Part shown: piece after piece, positions 23,968 to 33,118 of the stretch
Numbering within the stretch: position 1 is the first letter of the stretch
Layout of the letters: each line of letters starts with the position of its first letter
Assembly (NCBI GenBank): GCA_015152475.1
Contig: SUTW01000009.1
Coordinates: 1 to 42,851, forward strand
Length of the DNA: 42,851 nt
Source of the DNA: Cyanobacteria bacterium SIG30
GTDB taxonomy: Bacteria; Cyanobacteriota; Vampirovibrionia; Gastranaerophilales; Gastranaerophilaceae
Reading direction: 5' to 3'
Notes under the pieces: model-generated
What the model was told of the DNA's origin: nothing
What the model saw: the letters and a program-made list of their open reading frames with translations, nothing else
Database searches by the model: none
Made by a program: the position numbers and the translations under genes

Positions 23968-24594
23968 TTATTCAAAATCAACTGTTTGGATTAATTCATC
24001 AACAATTTTTTGTGAAAATTTTTCTTTGTTTCGAATGCTGAAAATTATTGCCTGAGAAGAATTTTCGTCTTTTTTGTTTTTATCATTTAAATCATAAAAA
24101 CCAATAAAACCGCTAAGTTCTTGCTTTAATGGTTTTTCAACAACGACATTAAAGCCAACATAGTCTAAATTTGTTGTTTTTAAAGGCATAGAGCCGATTT
24201 TTGTAATTTCAATGTTTTCAAATTTAAGCGCCTGAATATTGTTATCTTTTATGAAGTTTTGTAACTTCTCATCTACAACTTTTGTATTAAAATCATCTTT
24301 TTTGAGTCTTTTTTCGCTTGGAACTTTAATAAATATGATTTTTTGGGAAGAAGGTTTATGTTCAACCGTTAATTTACTGTATTTAAAAGTGTTTGCAGTT
24401 CTTCCAAGCTTGTAATCACTTTCGACATTTTCAAAATTTCCAAATGTTTTTGCAAGTTCTATTACCTTTTCACGCGGTGGATTTTGGTATTTTTTAATCA
24501 TTTTAATCGTAAAATCAACGCCACCAAAGTAAAAAAACGCAAAAATAAGCGCCAAAGTTAAAATTTTAGTAATTATGCTTTTTAAACAACCCAT
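23968..24594 (-). CDS. Hypothetical single-span membrane protein
   Basis: 208 residues: one N-terminal membrane anchor (about 7-25, IITKILTLALIFAFFYFGG) and a soluble domain, probably outside the cytoplasm, of mixed alpha/beta character. Near the end are IGFYDLNDKN and SIRNKEKFSQKIVDELIQTV. No family is recognised. It starts with an AGAGGAT ribosome binding site, divergent from mutS with 32 nt between the start codons. The gap before it (23784-23967) holds only AT-rich sequence upstream of the prepilin. Confidence 0.6.
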   Translation of the reverse strand: MGCLKSIITKILTLALIFAFFYFGGVDFTIKMIKKYQNPPREKVIELAKTFGNFENVESDYKLGRTANTFKYSKLTVEHKPSSQKIIFIKVPSEKRLKKDDFNTKVVDEKLQNFIKDNNIQALKFENIEITKIGSMPLKTTNLDYVGFNVVVEKPLKQELSGFIGFYDLNDKNKKDENSSQAIIFSIRNKEKFSQKIVDELIQTVDFE

Positions 24595-24613
24595 AAAAAA
24601 TCCTCTTTTGTAA

Positions 24614-24619
24614 TATAAT
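24614..24619 (+). promoter_or_regulatory. -10 box, predicted leaderless promoter of mutS
   Basis: TATAAT, 7 nt before the ATG at 24627. No ribosome binding site is visible. Confidence 0.5.
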
Positions 24620-24626
24620 ATAACAG

Positions 24627-26993
24627 ATGAATAAAAGATATCAAAAATTTTCAGAAATCTTAAACATTGAAGTTCCTGAAATTATTAAGCAATATATTGA
24701 ATTTAAGAAAAAATATGAAGAATGCGTTATCCTTTTTCAAATTGGAGAATTTTTTGAAGCTTATTTAGATGATGCAAAAATTTTAGCTCAAGAATGCCAA
24801 ATATATTTAACTGAAAAAAAGATTAAAAGTGATACCATTATTATGGCGGGGATACCTCAAAAAACCGTTCAAGATTATATTTTTAAGCTTGTTGAAAAAA
24901 ATTTTAAAGTAGCGCTTTTTCCACAATTTGAAATTAAAAAAAATGTTTTTGAAAGAAGATTAGAAAGAATATATTCAAAAGGAACAATTTTTGAAGAAGA
25001 TTATTTAAATAAAGAAAAAAATAATTATTTGGCAAGCTTTTTCATCGAAAAAAATAAAGCAGGACTTTCTTATATTGAACTTTCGACTGGCGATTTTTAT
25101 ATGTGCGAAGGCGACATAAATGAAATTATCGAAGAAATTAAAAGGATAGAACCAACAGAATTATTATTACCTGTTAAAATAAGAGAATTTAAGCCTTTTG
25201 AAATTATAGAAAATCCAGAATATGACCTTGATAAACAATATATAAATGAATTTAAAAACATAAATAAAACACTAATCAAAAAGGCATATTTCAAAAAAGA
25301 TAAAAATTTAGGAAAAAGTTGTGCAAGTGCAATAAAATCACATTTAGAAGATATAAAAAATAATATTTTTGAAGAAATAAAAGAAATCAAAGAATATAAG
25401 GTTGCAGATTATCTTTTAATTGATGATGTTTCAAGAAAAAGCCTTGAACTTTTAAAAACCAAAGATGACAAAAACCAAGGGTCATTTTTGTGGGCAATAA
25501 ATAATACAAAAACCTCAATGGGCAAAAGACTTCTTATTGAATGGATTAAAAAACCATTAAAAAATAAAGAAGAAATCATAAAAAGACAAAATGCACTTGA
25601 TGAGTATCTGGAAAAAAATAAAAATAACAAAAAAATTGAAAATATTTTAGAAAATTGCTACGACATAAAAAGACTTTGGGGCAAAATTGCGAACAAAAAA
25701 ATAAATCCAAAAGACTTTTTATCTTTAAAGAAAACTATTAAAAATACAAATATTTTAAAAGAAATTACAAATATTTTTGAAAATGAAATTTTAAATTTCA
25801 ATGAAATTGAGTACGAAAATTTAGAAAATTTCTATGAAATTCTTGAAAGAACAATAAAAGATGAAATTGATGATGATAATTTCATAAAAAATGGTGCAAA
25901 TTCAAGCTTCGACATAATCGAAACGGAAATTGCAAAACTAGAAAATGAAATTAAAAAATACGAAGAAGAAGAAAAAACAAAAGTAAAAGGCTTGAAAATC
26001 GCATATAACAAAGTTTTTAACTATTATATAGAAGTTTCAAACACAAACATTAAAAATGTTCCAAAAGAATATAAAATAAGACAATCCTTATCTAATGCTT
26101 CAAGATACACAACGGAAAAATTAATTTTATTAAATGAAAAAATAAATTCACTAAAATTTGAAAAAAGCAATCTGGAAAATGAAATTTTAAAAGATTTAAG
26201 AGAATTTGCTTATAATTTCAAAGATGACATCTTAAATTTATCAAATAAAATTGCACAAATTGACGTTTTTAATTCATTTTCATATCTTGCACAAAATAAA
26301 AATTACACAAAAGCAAATTTTCAGGAAAATCTTATTTTAAAAGATTTAAAACACCCAGTTGGCATAAAATTAGATAATAATTTTATAGGTAACGATTTTG
26401 TTGCAAACAATACAAATTCAAATGACAATTTCAAAGTTTTGACAGGTCCAAATATGGCCGGAAAATCAACCTTTATGAAAGAAATTGCCCTAAACATTAT
26501 ATTGGCACAAATTGGCTCATATGTTTGCGCAAAAGAATGTGAAACTTATGTTTTTGACAAAATTTTTGTCCACACAAATGTCCAAGATGAACTAAACAAA
26601 GGCACATCAACATTTATGGCAGAAATGAATTCTGTTAAAAACATTTTAGATAATGCAACTAAAAAGAGTTTAGTTATTTTTGATGAGCTTGCAAAAGGCA
26701 CTTCAACAGCTGATGGAGTCAAATTGGCATTTGCAATTTCTAAATATATTATTGAAAATATTAAGGCTTTGACTATTTTTGCAACACATTTTCATCAATT
26801 AAATGTTCTTCAGGAAAGATTTAAAAATGAAGTTGAAAATTTAATGATAGGTGAAAAATTTGATATTGAAGAAAAAATATTCGACAGAAAAGTAAAAAAA
26901 GGATTTTTGGATAAAAGCTACGGCATAAAAGTTGCAAAAATTGCGAACTTGCCAAAAGAAATAATACAGTACGCAGAAAATTTTGAGGTATAA
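24627..26993 (+). CDS. mutS: DNA mismatch repair protein MutS
   Basis: 788 residues. The mismatch-recognition motif Phe-x-Glu is present as F42-F-E44 in ILFQIGEFFEAY, so this is MutS1-like rather than MutS2. The connector and lever domains are Lys/Asn/Glu-rich. The ATPase shows Walker A GPNMAGKST (607-615), Walker B LVIFDELAKGTST (usual DEIGRGTST) and ATHFHQL. It is somewhat short, with little C-terminal dimerisation tail after the ATPase. Its last bases contain the -10 box of queD. The sequence is divergent (the DELAKG substitution), so it may be a lineage-specific MutS1 or a paralogue. Confidence 0.9.
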   Translation: MNKRYQKFSEILNIEVPEIIKQYIEFKKKYEECVILFQIGEFFEAYLDDAKILAQECQIYLTEKKIKSDTIIMAGIPQKTVQDYIFKLVEKNFKVALFPQFEIKKNVFERRLERIYSKGTIFEEDYLNKEKNNYLASFFIEKNKAGLSYIELSTGDFYMCEGDINEIIEEIKRIEPTELLLPVKIREFKPFEIIENPEYDLDKQYINEFKNINKTLIKKAYFKKDKNLGKSCASAIKSHLEDIKNNIFEEIKEIKEYKVADYLLIDDVSRKSLELLKTKDDKNQGSFLWAINNTKTSMGKRLLIEWIKKPLKNKEEIIKRQNALDEYLEKNKNNKKIENILENCYDIKRLWGKIANKKINPKDFLSLKKTIKNTNILKEITNIFENEILNFNEIEYENLENFYEILERTIKDEIDDDNFIKNGANSSFDIIETEIAKLENEIKKYEEEEKTKVKGLKIAYNKVFNYYIEVSNTNIKNVPKEYKIRQSLSNASRYTTEKLILLNEKINSLKFEKSNLENEILKDLREFAYNFKDDILNLSNKIAQIDVFNSFSYLAQNKNYTKANFQENLILKDLKHPVGIKLDNNFIGNDFVANNTNSNDNFKVLTGPNMAGKSTFMKEIALNIILAQIGSYVCAKECETYVFDKIFVHTNVQDELNKGTSTFMAEMNSVKNILDNATKKSLVIFDELAKGTSTADGVKLAFAISKYIIENIKALTIFATHFHQLNVLQERFKNEVENLMIGEKFDIEEKIFDRKVKKGFLDKSYGIKVAKIANLPKEIIQYAENFEV

Positions 26994-26994
26994 T
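26989..26994 (+). promoter_or_regulatory. -10 box overlapping the mutS stop
   Basis: TATAAT includes the mutS TAA and ends 6 nt before the queD ATG at 27001. It predicts a leaderless queD transcript. Confidence 0.45.
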
Positions 26995-27000
26995 AAAGTT

Positions 27001-27357
27001 ATGTTTGAAGTTAAAATAGAAACACATTTTTCGGCAGCACATCACCTTTTGAATTATAAGGGTGCATGCGAAAACCAACATGGACACAATTGGAAAGTTG
27101 AAGTTTTTGTTGAAGGTAGCGAATTAAATGAATCAAATATTTTAGTTGATTTCAAAGTTTTAAAAAAAGAAGTCAATGAAATTATTGATTACCTAGATCA
27201 TGCTGATATAAACGAATTACCTGAATTTAAAGGAATTTCGCCAAGTTCTGAAATTATTTCAAAATATATTTATGAAAAAGTAAAAGAAAAATTCAAAGGC
27301 GTTTCAAAAGTTAGTGTTTGGGAAACACCAACTTCAAGAGCAACTTATAGGGAGTAA
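27001..27357 (+). CDS. queD: 6-carboxytetrahydropterin synthase family protein
   Basis: 118 residues. Converts dihydroneopterin triphosphate to 6-carboxy-tetrahydropterin in the queuosine/7-deazaguanine pathway. The zinc histidines and catalytic cysteine are seen in HFSAAHHL (9-16) and CENQHGHNW (23-31). The usual C-terminal SVWETPTSRATY block is also present. I place the start at 27001 because an upstream in-frame codon would be inside mutS and the FEVKIETHFSAAH start is typical. The next gene begins 2 nt after its stop. A related pterin synthase function cannot be excluded. Confidence 0.92.
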   Translation: MFEVKIETHFSAAHHLLNYKGACENQHGHNWKVEVFVEGSELNESNILVDFKVLKKEVNEIIDYLDHADINELPEFKGISPSSEIISKYIYEKVKEKFKGVSKVSVWETPTSRATYRE

Positions 27358-27359
27358 AA

Positions 27360-28199
27360 ATGGATACAATTCAAGCTATTATTATGGGCTTTGTGCAGGG
27401 ATTAAGTGAATTTTTGCCAATATCAAGTTCTGCACATATTGTTTTTGCATCAAGTATTTATAAACTTCTAACTGGACAAAATCTTTCAACAGGTGTTGAA
27501 GGCGAAGAAGTATTTTTTGATATTTTAATTCACCTTGCAACACTTTTGGCAATTTTAATATTTTTTAGAAAAGATATTTTAGATATATTAAAAAGCTTTT
27601 TTGGTGGTTTATTCAACAAAGAAAAAAGAGATCAGGACTTTTTAACATCAATATATATAATAATAGCAACATTTTTTACAGGAATTATTGCACTTGCGCT
27701 TAAAGATATAACTCATTCACTAATAGAAAACCCAATTATAGTAAGCATATTACTTATTGGAACAGGTTTTGTTCTTCTATTTAGCGAAAAATATAAAAAA
27801 GGCGAAAAAGAAATTGATAAAAAAATAGCAATTATGATAGGCATTGCACAAGGCTTGGCCGTTTTTCCAGGACTTTCAAGATCAGGACTCACAATTGCAA
27901 CTGCCGTTTTTAACGGAATAAATAGAACAAAAGCTGCAAAATTTTCATTTCTTTTAAGTGCTCCAATTATTCTTTTGGCGTCAACCATTTATCCTTTAAT
28001 GGAACTAAACACACAAGAAATTGCAACTTTTAACATAAAAGCAATGATTTTAGGTACACTTGTTTCATTTGTGACAGGTTATATTTGTATAAAATATTTC
28101 ATGCAATTTTTGTCAAAACATAATTTAAAATGTTTTGCTTATTATTGTTTTATAACAGGAATTTTAATGACGACTTTATTTGCATTTTTTAAAGGCTAA
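27360..28199 (+). CDS. uppP: Undecaprenyl-diphosphatase
   Basis: This 279-residue membrane protein dephosphorylates undecaprenyl pyrophosphate, recycling the lipid carrier for peptidoglycan synthesis. Signatures: GFVQGLSEFLPISSSAH (10-26) and PGLSRSGLTIATAV (about 177-190), with 7-8 hydrophobic segments. It lies 2 nt after queD, with GGAG as ribosome binding site. Its stop overlaps the convergent nucleotidase gene by 4 nt. Confidence 0.97.
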   Translation: MDTIQAIIMGFVQGLSEFLPISSSAHIVFASSIYKLLTGQNLSTGVEGEEVFFDILIHLATLLAILIFFRKDILDILKSFFGGLFNKEKRDQDFLTSIYIIIATFFTGIIALALKDITHSLIENPIIVSILLIGTGFVLLFSEKYKKGEKEIDKKIAIMIGIAQGLAVFPGLSRSGLTIATAVFNGINRTKAAKFSFLLSAPIILLASTIYPLMELNTQEIATFNIKAMILGTLVSFVTGYICIKYFMQFLSKHNLKCFAYYCFITGILMTTLFAFFKG

Positions 28200-29683
28200 A
28201 CTATTTGCACTCTGCCATCGTCTTTTATTTCTAATGCATTTTTAACATTATCAGGCATTTTTGAAATATAGTTAACAGTTAAAGCATCTTTAAATGTGTT
28301 TTCAAACTTTTGAACTTGTTTGTTTTGTGTTGAAAATATTGGATACTCACGACCATCAGCCATAAAACTATCGTAAGCAACAGTATATGTTTTATTTATA
28401 TTTGGATTTTGTATATTTATAGGTGTTATTTGTCCATTTTTATTGACAAAATTTAATTCCAAAAGATTTCCGTTTTTATCAACTTTATATCTTAATCCAC
28501 TTGTTTGAACAATTCCTGGATAACCGTCTTCTTTTTTAAATGATGAAGCTCCAAATTTAACAGCGTCTACAATTTCTTTTTCATTCATTGTGGTTGTTAT
28601 GATATGGTTTTTAAAAGGTGTAGTTTCCGTAATTGCTCTAACTGTCAAATTGCCAACTTGTGGAACTTTTCTAATATTTGCGGCATTCATAAAGGCAATG
28701 TCAACATTCATTTCTGACCTCATCGCATCGCATATAAAATTTGACCAGCCAGAAGGATTAATTCTTTTGTTTTGCGGGAAAGGTTCAGCGCTTTTAATTT
28801 TTGCCACAACCGGAGATTTTCCCATTGTTGCATCTTCTATATATTTTATAATTGGACTTACTATATTCTGTGTTTTATAAACTTGGTTATTCACCTTTTT
28901 AATAACCCCATTCCCATCAAATTCAACATCTAAAACGCCGTAATTCTTACCATTTTCACCAGTTTGAAGGACAATAACCGGATGCCCATTTTTGTCATAA
29001 ATTACATTTTGATGATTTTTAGTCCCCTGAACAATATCATGAGAATGACCACCAACAATAATATCTACGCCATCAATTTTTGAAACAATATTTCTATCTA
29101 CCTCAAAACCACTATGCGAAAGCATAACAATTTTATTAACGCCCTGTTGTTTTAAACTGTCAATCTGAGTTTGCAATTTTTGAACACCTTCAGCACCGCA
29201 AGATACTTTAATTCCTTTAATAGCTTCTGATGATGTGGCAGTTTTTTCAAGCTCATCAGTTGTTAAGCCCACAATACCATATTTTTCACCATTTATAACT
29301 TCGATTGTACTTCCTTTGACTAATTGGCTCAATTTATTTGTTGGATTGATATTAAGATTTGATGATACATAATTTATTTTGTTATTTTGTATATTTTTTG
29401 CAAAATTATCGCTCATAGCATCAAATTCATGGTTTCCAACTGCAGAATATTTGATTCCCATTTGCGATAACATTGACATAATTAGATTATTCTTTTTATT
29501 GTTTTCACCAGAATAATTATCCCCGCCTGACAATTTTAAAGTGTCTGCGCCAGTTTGTAATGCTTTTTTATCAAAAGCTTTTGAAGCAACCTGAAGTCCA
29601 CCAACATTATCAGTATTGCCATGTAGGTCATTGGTGTAAAATATTGATAATTTGCGATTTTGAGGATAAACACCATTTATCAT
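28196..29683 (-). CDS. 5'-nucleotidase/UshA-family metallophosphatase
   Basis: 495 residues from the ATG at 29683; an in-frame GTG at 29698 would add five. The N-terminal calcineurin-like metallophosphoesterase shows YTNDLHG, LSGGDN, GNHEFD, MLSHSG and GGHSHD, the full metal-binding set. The C-terminal 5'-nucleotidase domain shows ICDAMRSEMNVDIAFMNAANIR, TETTPFKNHI and YTVAYDSFMADGREYP. UshA-type enzymes are normally exported, but there is no signal peptide here: the N-terminus (NGVYPQNRKLS) is polar. It may be cytosolic or secreted by another route. No ribosome binding site is evident before either start. Confidence 0.88.
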   Translation of the reverse strand: MINGVYPQNRKLSIFYTNDLHGNTDNVGGLQVASKAFDKKALQTGADTLKLSGGDNYSGENNKKNNLIMSMLSQMGIKYSAVGNHEFDAMSDNFAKNIQNNKINYVSSNLNINPTNKLSQLVKGSTIEVINGEKYGIVGLTTDELEKTATSSEAIKGIKVSCGAEGVQKLQTQIDSLKQQGVNKIVMLSHSGFEVDRNIVSKIDGVDIIVGGHSHDIVQGTKNHQNVIYDKNGHPVIVLQTGENGKNYGVLDVEFDGNGVIKKVNNQVYKTQNIVSPIIKYIEDATMGKSPVVAKIKSAEPFPQNKRINPSGWSNFICDAMRSEMNVDIAFMNAANIRKVPQVGNLTVRAITETTPFKNHIITTTMNEKEIVDAVKFGASSFKKEDGYPGIVQTSGLRYKVDKNGNLLELNFVNKNGQITPINIQNPNINKTYTVAYDSFMADGREYPIFSTQNKQVQKFENTFKDALTVNYISKMPDNVKNALEIKDDGRVQIV

Positions 29684-29737
29684 ACAGTTGTAAAACACGT
29701 AAATTCAAAAAATTGCCATAACAAAAATAAAGAAAAA

Positions 29738-29761
29738 ACCCTGCATATATAAAGGGCAGGG
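29738..29761 (-). terminator. Terminator-like hairpin upstream of the nucleotidase
   Basis: On minus, CCCTGC pairs with GCAGGG and is followed by TTTTTTC. It lies upstream of the nucleotidase start with no gene ending before it, so it may be a leader attenuator or the end of a short RNA. Confidence 0.5.
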
Positions 29762-29859
29762 GTGGATAAAAAAGCAATCAGAAGATTTTGAGGATTACTT
29801 TTAATATACTCTTTTCTCAAAAACAAATAATCCCCATAAATAATAATTTTTAATCTTTT

Positions 29860-29879
29860 TATTAGCCAATAGGCTAATA
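29860..29879. repeat. Inverted repeat upstream of the histidine kinase
   Basis: TATTAGCC-AATA-GGCTAATA, a perfect 8-bp inverted repeat 20 nt upstream of the kinase -10 box. It could be an operator. Confidence 0.4.
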
Positions 29880-29899
29880 GATATCTAATAACTTATTTA

Positions 29900-29905
29900 T
29901 ATAGT
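29900..29905 (+). promoter_or_regulatory. -10 box, predicted leaderless promoter
   Basis: TATAGT, 6 nt before the ATG at 29912. Confidence 0.4.
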
Positions 29906-29911
29906 AATGAA

Positions 29912-30673
29912 ATGAATAATTTATCAAATATTTTAGATATAAAAGAATTTAAAAAAGAACTTAATTTAGAAAAAGACTATTTTGTAACAATTTTAACTCA
30001 CTATCTAAAAACTCCAATAAGGGCTCAAATAACAGCACTCGAATTACTTTTGAACGATAAATTCGGAACGCTTCAAAAAGAACAAAAAACCATTCTAAAT
30101 CATTTAATTTCATCAAATCAGCATATATGGAATATGGCTGAAAATATTTTAACAAAATACCAATCTGATGATGAAAAAATTTTGATAAAGAAAAAAAATT
30201 GCGACATAAAAAAAATTTTAAATGACGTTTTAGATAAATTAAAATTTATAATTTGTCAAAATCAACAAATTATTGTTTTAAAAGCTGGTTTTTTGCCACT
30301 AAATATAGAAATTGACGAACAAGAAATAAGCAAGGTTTTTTCAAATTTAATATTAAATGCGCTAGACCATTCTAAAAAAAATTCAGAAATTACAATTTCA
30401 TTAACCAATAAGGGCAACTTTATTGAAGTAGAAATTCAAGATACTGGTTTTGGTATAGATAAAAAAATTTTAAAAAATATCTTTAAAAAAAATTTATATG
30501 ATAATAGAAAATACAGAAAAATCGGAAGCGGATTAGGGCTTTATGTGTGTAAAAAGATAATTGAAGCACACAACGGCGAAATTTACATCAAAAAAACGGA
30601 TAAAAGTGGAACAAATATCGTTTTTACTCTGCCTTTTGTTTCAACAAAAAATTATTTTAATACATCATTATAA
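29912..30673 (+). CDS. Soluble orphan histidine kinase
   Basis: 253 residues with no membrane segment or sensor domain. The dimerisation/phosphoacceptor region carries His30 in LTHYLKTPIRAQ; the residue after His is Tyr instead of the usual Asp/Glu. The ATPase domain has the N box NLILNALDHS (Asn149), G1 DTGFGID (177-183) and G2 GSGLGLYVCK (205-214). It could receive signals through partner proteins. The nearest response regulators are 14 kb away (15578-16864), so pairing is unproven. Its 3' end overlaps the convergent rph gene by 17 nt. Confidence 0.88.
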   Translation: MNNLSNILDIKEFKKELNLEKDYFVTILTHYLKTPIRAQITALELLLNDKFGTLQKEQKTILNHLISSNQHIWNMAENILTKYQSDDEKILIKKKNCDIKKILNDVLDKLKFIICQNQQIIVLKAGFLPLNIEIDEQEISKVFSNLILNALDHSKKNSEITISLTNKGNFIEVEIQDTGFGIDKKILKNIFKKNLYDNRKYRKIGSGLGLYVCKKIIEAHNGEIYIKKTDKSGTNIVFTLPFVSTKNYFNTSL

Positions 30674-31352
30674 TATTTTGAATTGCATCGTTCGCATATT
30701 CAAAGATTTTATCAAGCTCACTTTTTGCAAAAGTGCCACCTTCAGCTGTTGTTTGAAACTCAACAATTTTACCACTTTTAGTAAGAACTATGTTGCCATC
30801 GACTTCAGCTTTGCAATCTTCACTATAATTTAAATCAACTACAACTTCACCATCGACAATACCTGCCGAAATTGCGGCAATAGGTTCAATAATTGGATTT
30901 TCTAATAATTCGCCTTCTTGTTGTAATTTTTTAATAACATCACAAATAGCAACATAACCACCACAAATTGAAGCAACACGAGTTCCGCCATCTGCCTGAA
31001 TAACATCAGCGTCTATTGTTATTGTTCTTTCACCTAATTTTTCTAAATCAATGCATGCTCTTAAACTTCTTCCAATAAGTCTTTGGATTTCTTGAGTTCT
31101 GCCAGAAATTTTTGCTCTTTCTCTTGTACAACGAATATTGGTTGATGCTGGTAAAAGTGAATATTCAGCAGTAACCCAACCAGAAATTGAATTTCTATCC
31201 ATCCATTTTGGTTTAGAATTTTCAACAGTTGCACAAACTAAAACTTTTGTATCACCAAATTCAACAAGAACAGAGCCAGGAGCATACTTTGTATAATTTC
31301 TTGTAAATTTAATATTTCTTGTTTCGTTATTTAATCTTCCGTCAACTCTCAT
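30657..31352 (-). CDS. rph: Ribonuclease PH
   Basis: 231 residues. Phosphorolytic 3'-5' exoribonuclease that trims tRNA 3' ends. Signatures: MRVDGR, RNYTKYAPGSVLVEFGDTKVLV, RTQEIQRLIGRSLRA, DADVIQADGGTR, DLNYSEDC and FQTTAEGGTF. Start with AAGGAGC ribosome binding site. It is only about 20 nt behind the ilvC terminator with no clear promoter between, so expression may come from read-through. Confidence 0.97.
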   Translation of the reverse strand: MRVDGRLNNETRNIKFTRNYTKYAPGSVLVEFGDTKVLVCATVENSKPKWMDRNSISGWVTAEYSLLPASTNIRCTRERAKISGRTQEIQRLIGRSLRACIDLEKLGERTITIDADVIQADGGTRVASICGGYVAICDVIKKLQQEGELLENPIIEPIAAISAGIVDGEVVVDLNYSEDCKAEVDGNIVLTKSGKIVEFQTTAEGGTFAKSELDKIFEYANDAIQNIIMMY

Positions 31353-31374
31353 TTCTTTGCTCCTTATTTTAAAA

Positions 31375-31397
31375 AAGGGCGTTTTGAAAACGCCCTT
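31375..31397 (-). terminator. Intrinsic terminator after ilvC
   Basis: AAGGGCGTTTT pairs perfectly with AAAACGCCCTT. On minus it is followed by a T run (TTTTTT) and then almost at once by the rph ribosome binding site. Confidence 0.85.
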
Positions 31398-31411
31398 GTG
31401 TAAAAATTATA

Positions 31412-32437
31412 CTAGTTTTTGTTTCTGTTAATAATTTTGTTTTCTTTAATCCAGCTGAACATTGAACGAAGTTTTACACCAACTTTTTCAATTAAGTGTT
31501 CTTCTGTTTCTTTTCTTAATTCATTGAATTTAGGACAACCTGATTCCATTTCATTCAAGAATTCATTTGCGAAAGTTCCGTTTTGGATTTCAGATAAAAC
31601 TTTTTTCATTTCTTCTTTTGTTTGAGCATTAATCAAACGTGGTCCACGAGTTAAATCACCATATTCAGCAGTATTTGAGATTGAATAATGCATATCAGAA
31701 ATACCACCTTGGTTCATAAGGTCAACAATAAGTTTTAATTCGTGGAAGCATTCAAAGTATGCCATATATGGTGAATAACCTGCTTCAACAAGTGTTTCGA
31801 AACCTGCTTTAACAAGAGCAACTGCGCCACCGCATAGAACTACTTGTTCACCAAAAAGGTCTGTTTCAGTTTCTTCTCTAAATGTTGTTTCAATAATACC
31901 TGAACGGCCACCACCAATTGCAGATGCATAAGCAAATGCAACTTCTTTTGAATCACCTGATGGGTCTTTTTCAACAGCAATTAAGCATGGAACACCTTTT
32001 CCTTGTTGATATTCAGATCTAACTGTGTGTCCTGGTCCTTTTGGTGCAACCATAATAACGTTTACACCTTCTTTTGGGACAATTTTATTAAAGTGAATAT
32101 TGAAACCATGAGAAAACATTAAATATTGTCCCTCTCTCATATTAGGTTCAATTTTTTCTTTATAAACTTTTGCTTGAATTTCATCAGGAATAAGAATTTG
32201 GACAACATCAGCCCATTGAACAGCATCTTCAATGCTCATAACACGAAGACCTTCTGCTTCAGCTTTTTTTGCTGAAGGACCATCTGGTCTAACACCGATT
32301 ACAACTTCAACTCCTGAATCTTTTAAGTTGTTTGATTGACCATAACCTTGTGAACCATAGCCAATTACAGCAACTTTTTTGTCTAAAATTTTTGATTTGT
32401 CAATGTCTTTGTCTAGATAAATTTTTAATTCTTCCAT
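31412..32437 (-). CDS. ilvC: Ketol-acid reductoisomerase
   Basis: 341 residues, class I short form. Second step of valine/isoleucine synthesis: isomerises and reduces acetolactate with NAD(P)H and Mg2+. Rossmann motif [19 protein letters not shown] with VRP after it, [13 protein letters not shown], the [31 protein letters not shown] block with metal-binding Glu, and [10 protein letters not shown]. Start behind AAGGAAAC. No other ilv/leu genes lie nearby. Confidence 0.98.
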   Translation of the reverse strand: MEELKIYLDKDIDKSKILDKKVAVIGYGSQGYGQSNNLKDSGVEVVIGVRPDGPSAKKAEAEGLRVMSIEDAVQWADVVQILIPDEIQAKVYKEKIEPNMREGQYLMFSHGFNIHFNKIVPKEGVNVIMVAPKGPGHTVRSEYQQGKGVPCLIAVEKDPSGDSKEVAFAYASAIGGGRSGIIETTFREETETDLFGEQVVLCGGAVALVKAGFETLVEAGYSPYMAYFECFHELKLIVDLMNQGGISDMHYSISNTAEYGDLTRGPRLINAQTKEEMKKVLSEIQNGTFANEFLNEMESGCPKFNELRKETEEHLIEKVGVKLRSMFSWIKENKIINRNKN

Positions 32438-32576
32438 TGTTTCCTTCTTTCTTTTTTATCCTTTGGAATTATTGTAACATAAAATTTACAAAAATAATAT
32501 TAAAGGCAATTTTTTTAATAAAAATTTTTTTATATAAACAGGTGAAGTTAGATTTAGTATAAAGGTTAGAATTTTT

Positions 32577-33056
32577 ATGAATTTCATTCAATTTTGCAAA
32601 AAAATTGCAGAAAGTTTGAACAGTATAGAAAATCAAATCAATGAAAGCTCAAGATTTTCATCAAGAGAACTAAGTGAAATATTACAAAGTGCTAAGAAAG
32701 AAAATCTAAGTTATCTTCAATCGCTTGCAAAAATTAACAAGCTAAGTGCGTTTGATACAAGTTTTCTTTTAAGTTCTGTAAATTTAAATCCAGAAAGGGT
32801 TGCAATTATAAAAAAAGCTGTTTCAATGTATAATGAAGATGAATTTCAAGGACAAGGACAAACATTATCTGATTTCATTTTCAGAGTTGCAGCAAATATT
32901 GAACTTTTAAATGAAGCTAATCTTGAATTATTCAAAGAATTAGCACAATGCAAAACAGATGTATATGACTTTGCAAAAATATTAAAAAATCCAGCAAAGC
33001 ATCTGATAAAGCAAAAACATGAAATGCAATTCGCTTTTCAAAAAGTATTTTATTAG
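32577..33056 (+). CDS. Hypothetical helical protein
   Basis: 159 residues, predicted mostly alpha-helical, soluble and without a signal peptide. Segments such as SSRFSSRELSEILQSAKKENLS and PERVAIIKKAVSMYNEDEF suggest a helical bundle. No family is recognised. A TATAAA lies about 16 nt before the ATG with AGG between, so the promoter is close. The next gene (33119) is 62 nt downstream with its own strong ribosome binding site. Both are in the plus-strand block leading to rimP. Confidence 0.55.
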   Translation: MNFIQFCKKIAESLNSIENQINESSRFSSRELSEILQSAKKENLSYLQSLAKINKLSAFDTSFLLSSVNLNPERVAIIKKAVSMYNEDEFQGQGQTLSDFIFRVAANIELLNEANLELFKELAQCKTDVYDFAKILKNPAKHLIKQKHEMQFAFQKVFY

Positions 33057-33118
33057 ATAGCAAAAAAAAATTTTCACAGGTGTTGTATAAAAGAAAATAA
33101 AGATAAGGAGAAAAGGTT

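Noticed and set aside
26983-27000. Upstream in-frame start for queD
   Set aside because: It lies inside mutS and gives a non-conserved N-terminal extension; the ATG at 27001 fits the family and the -10 spacing.
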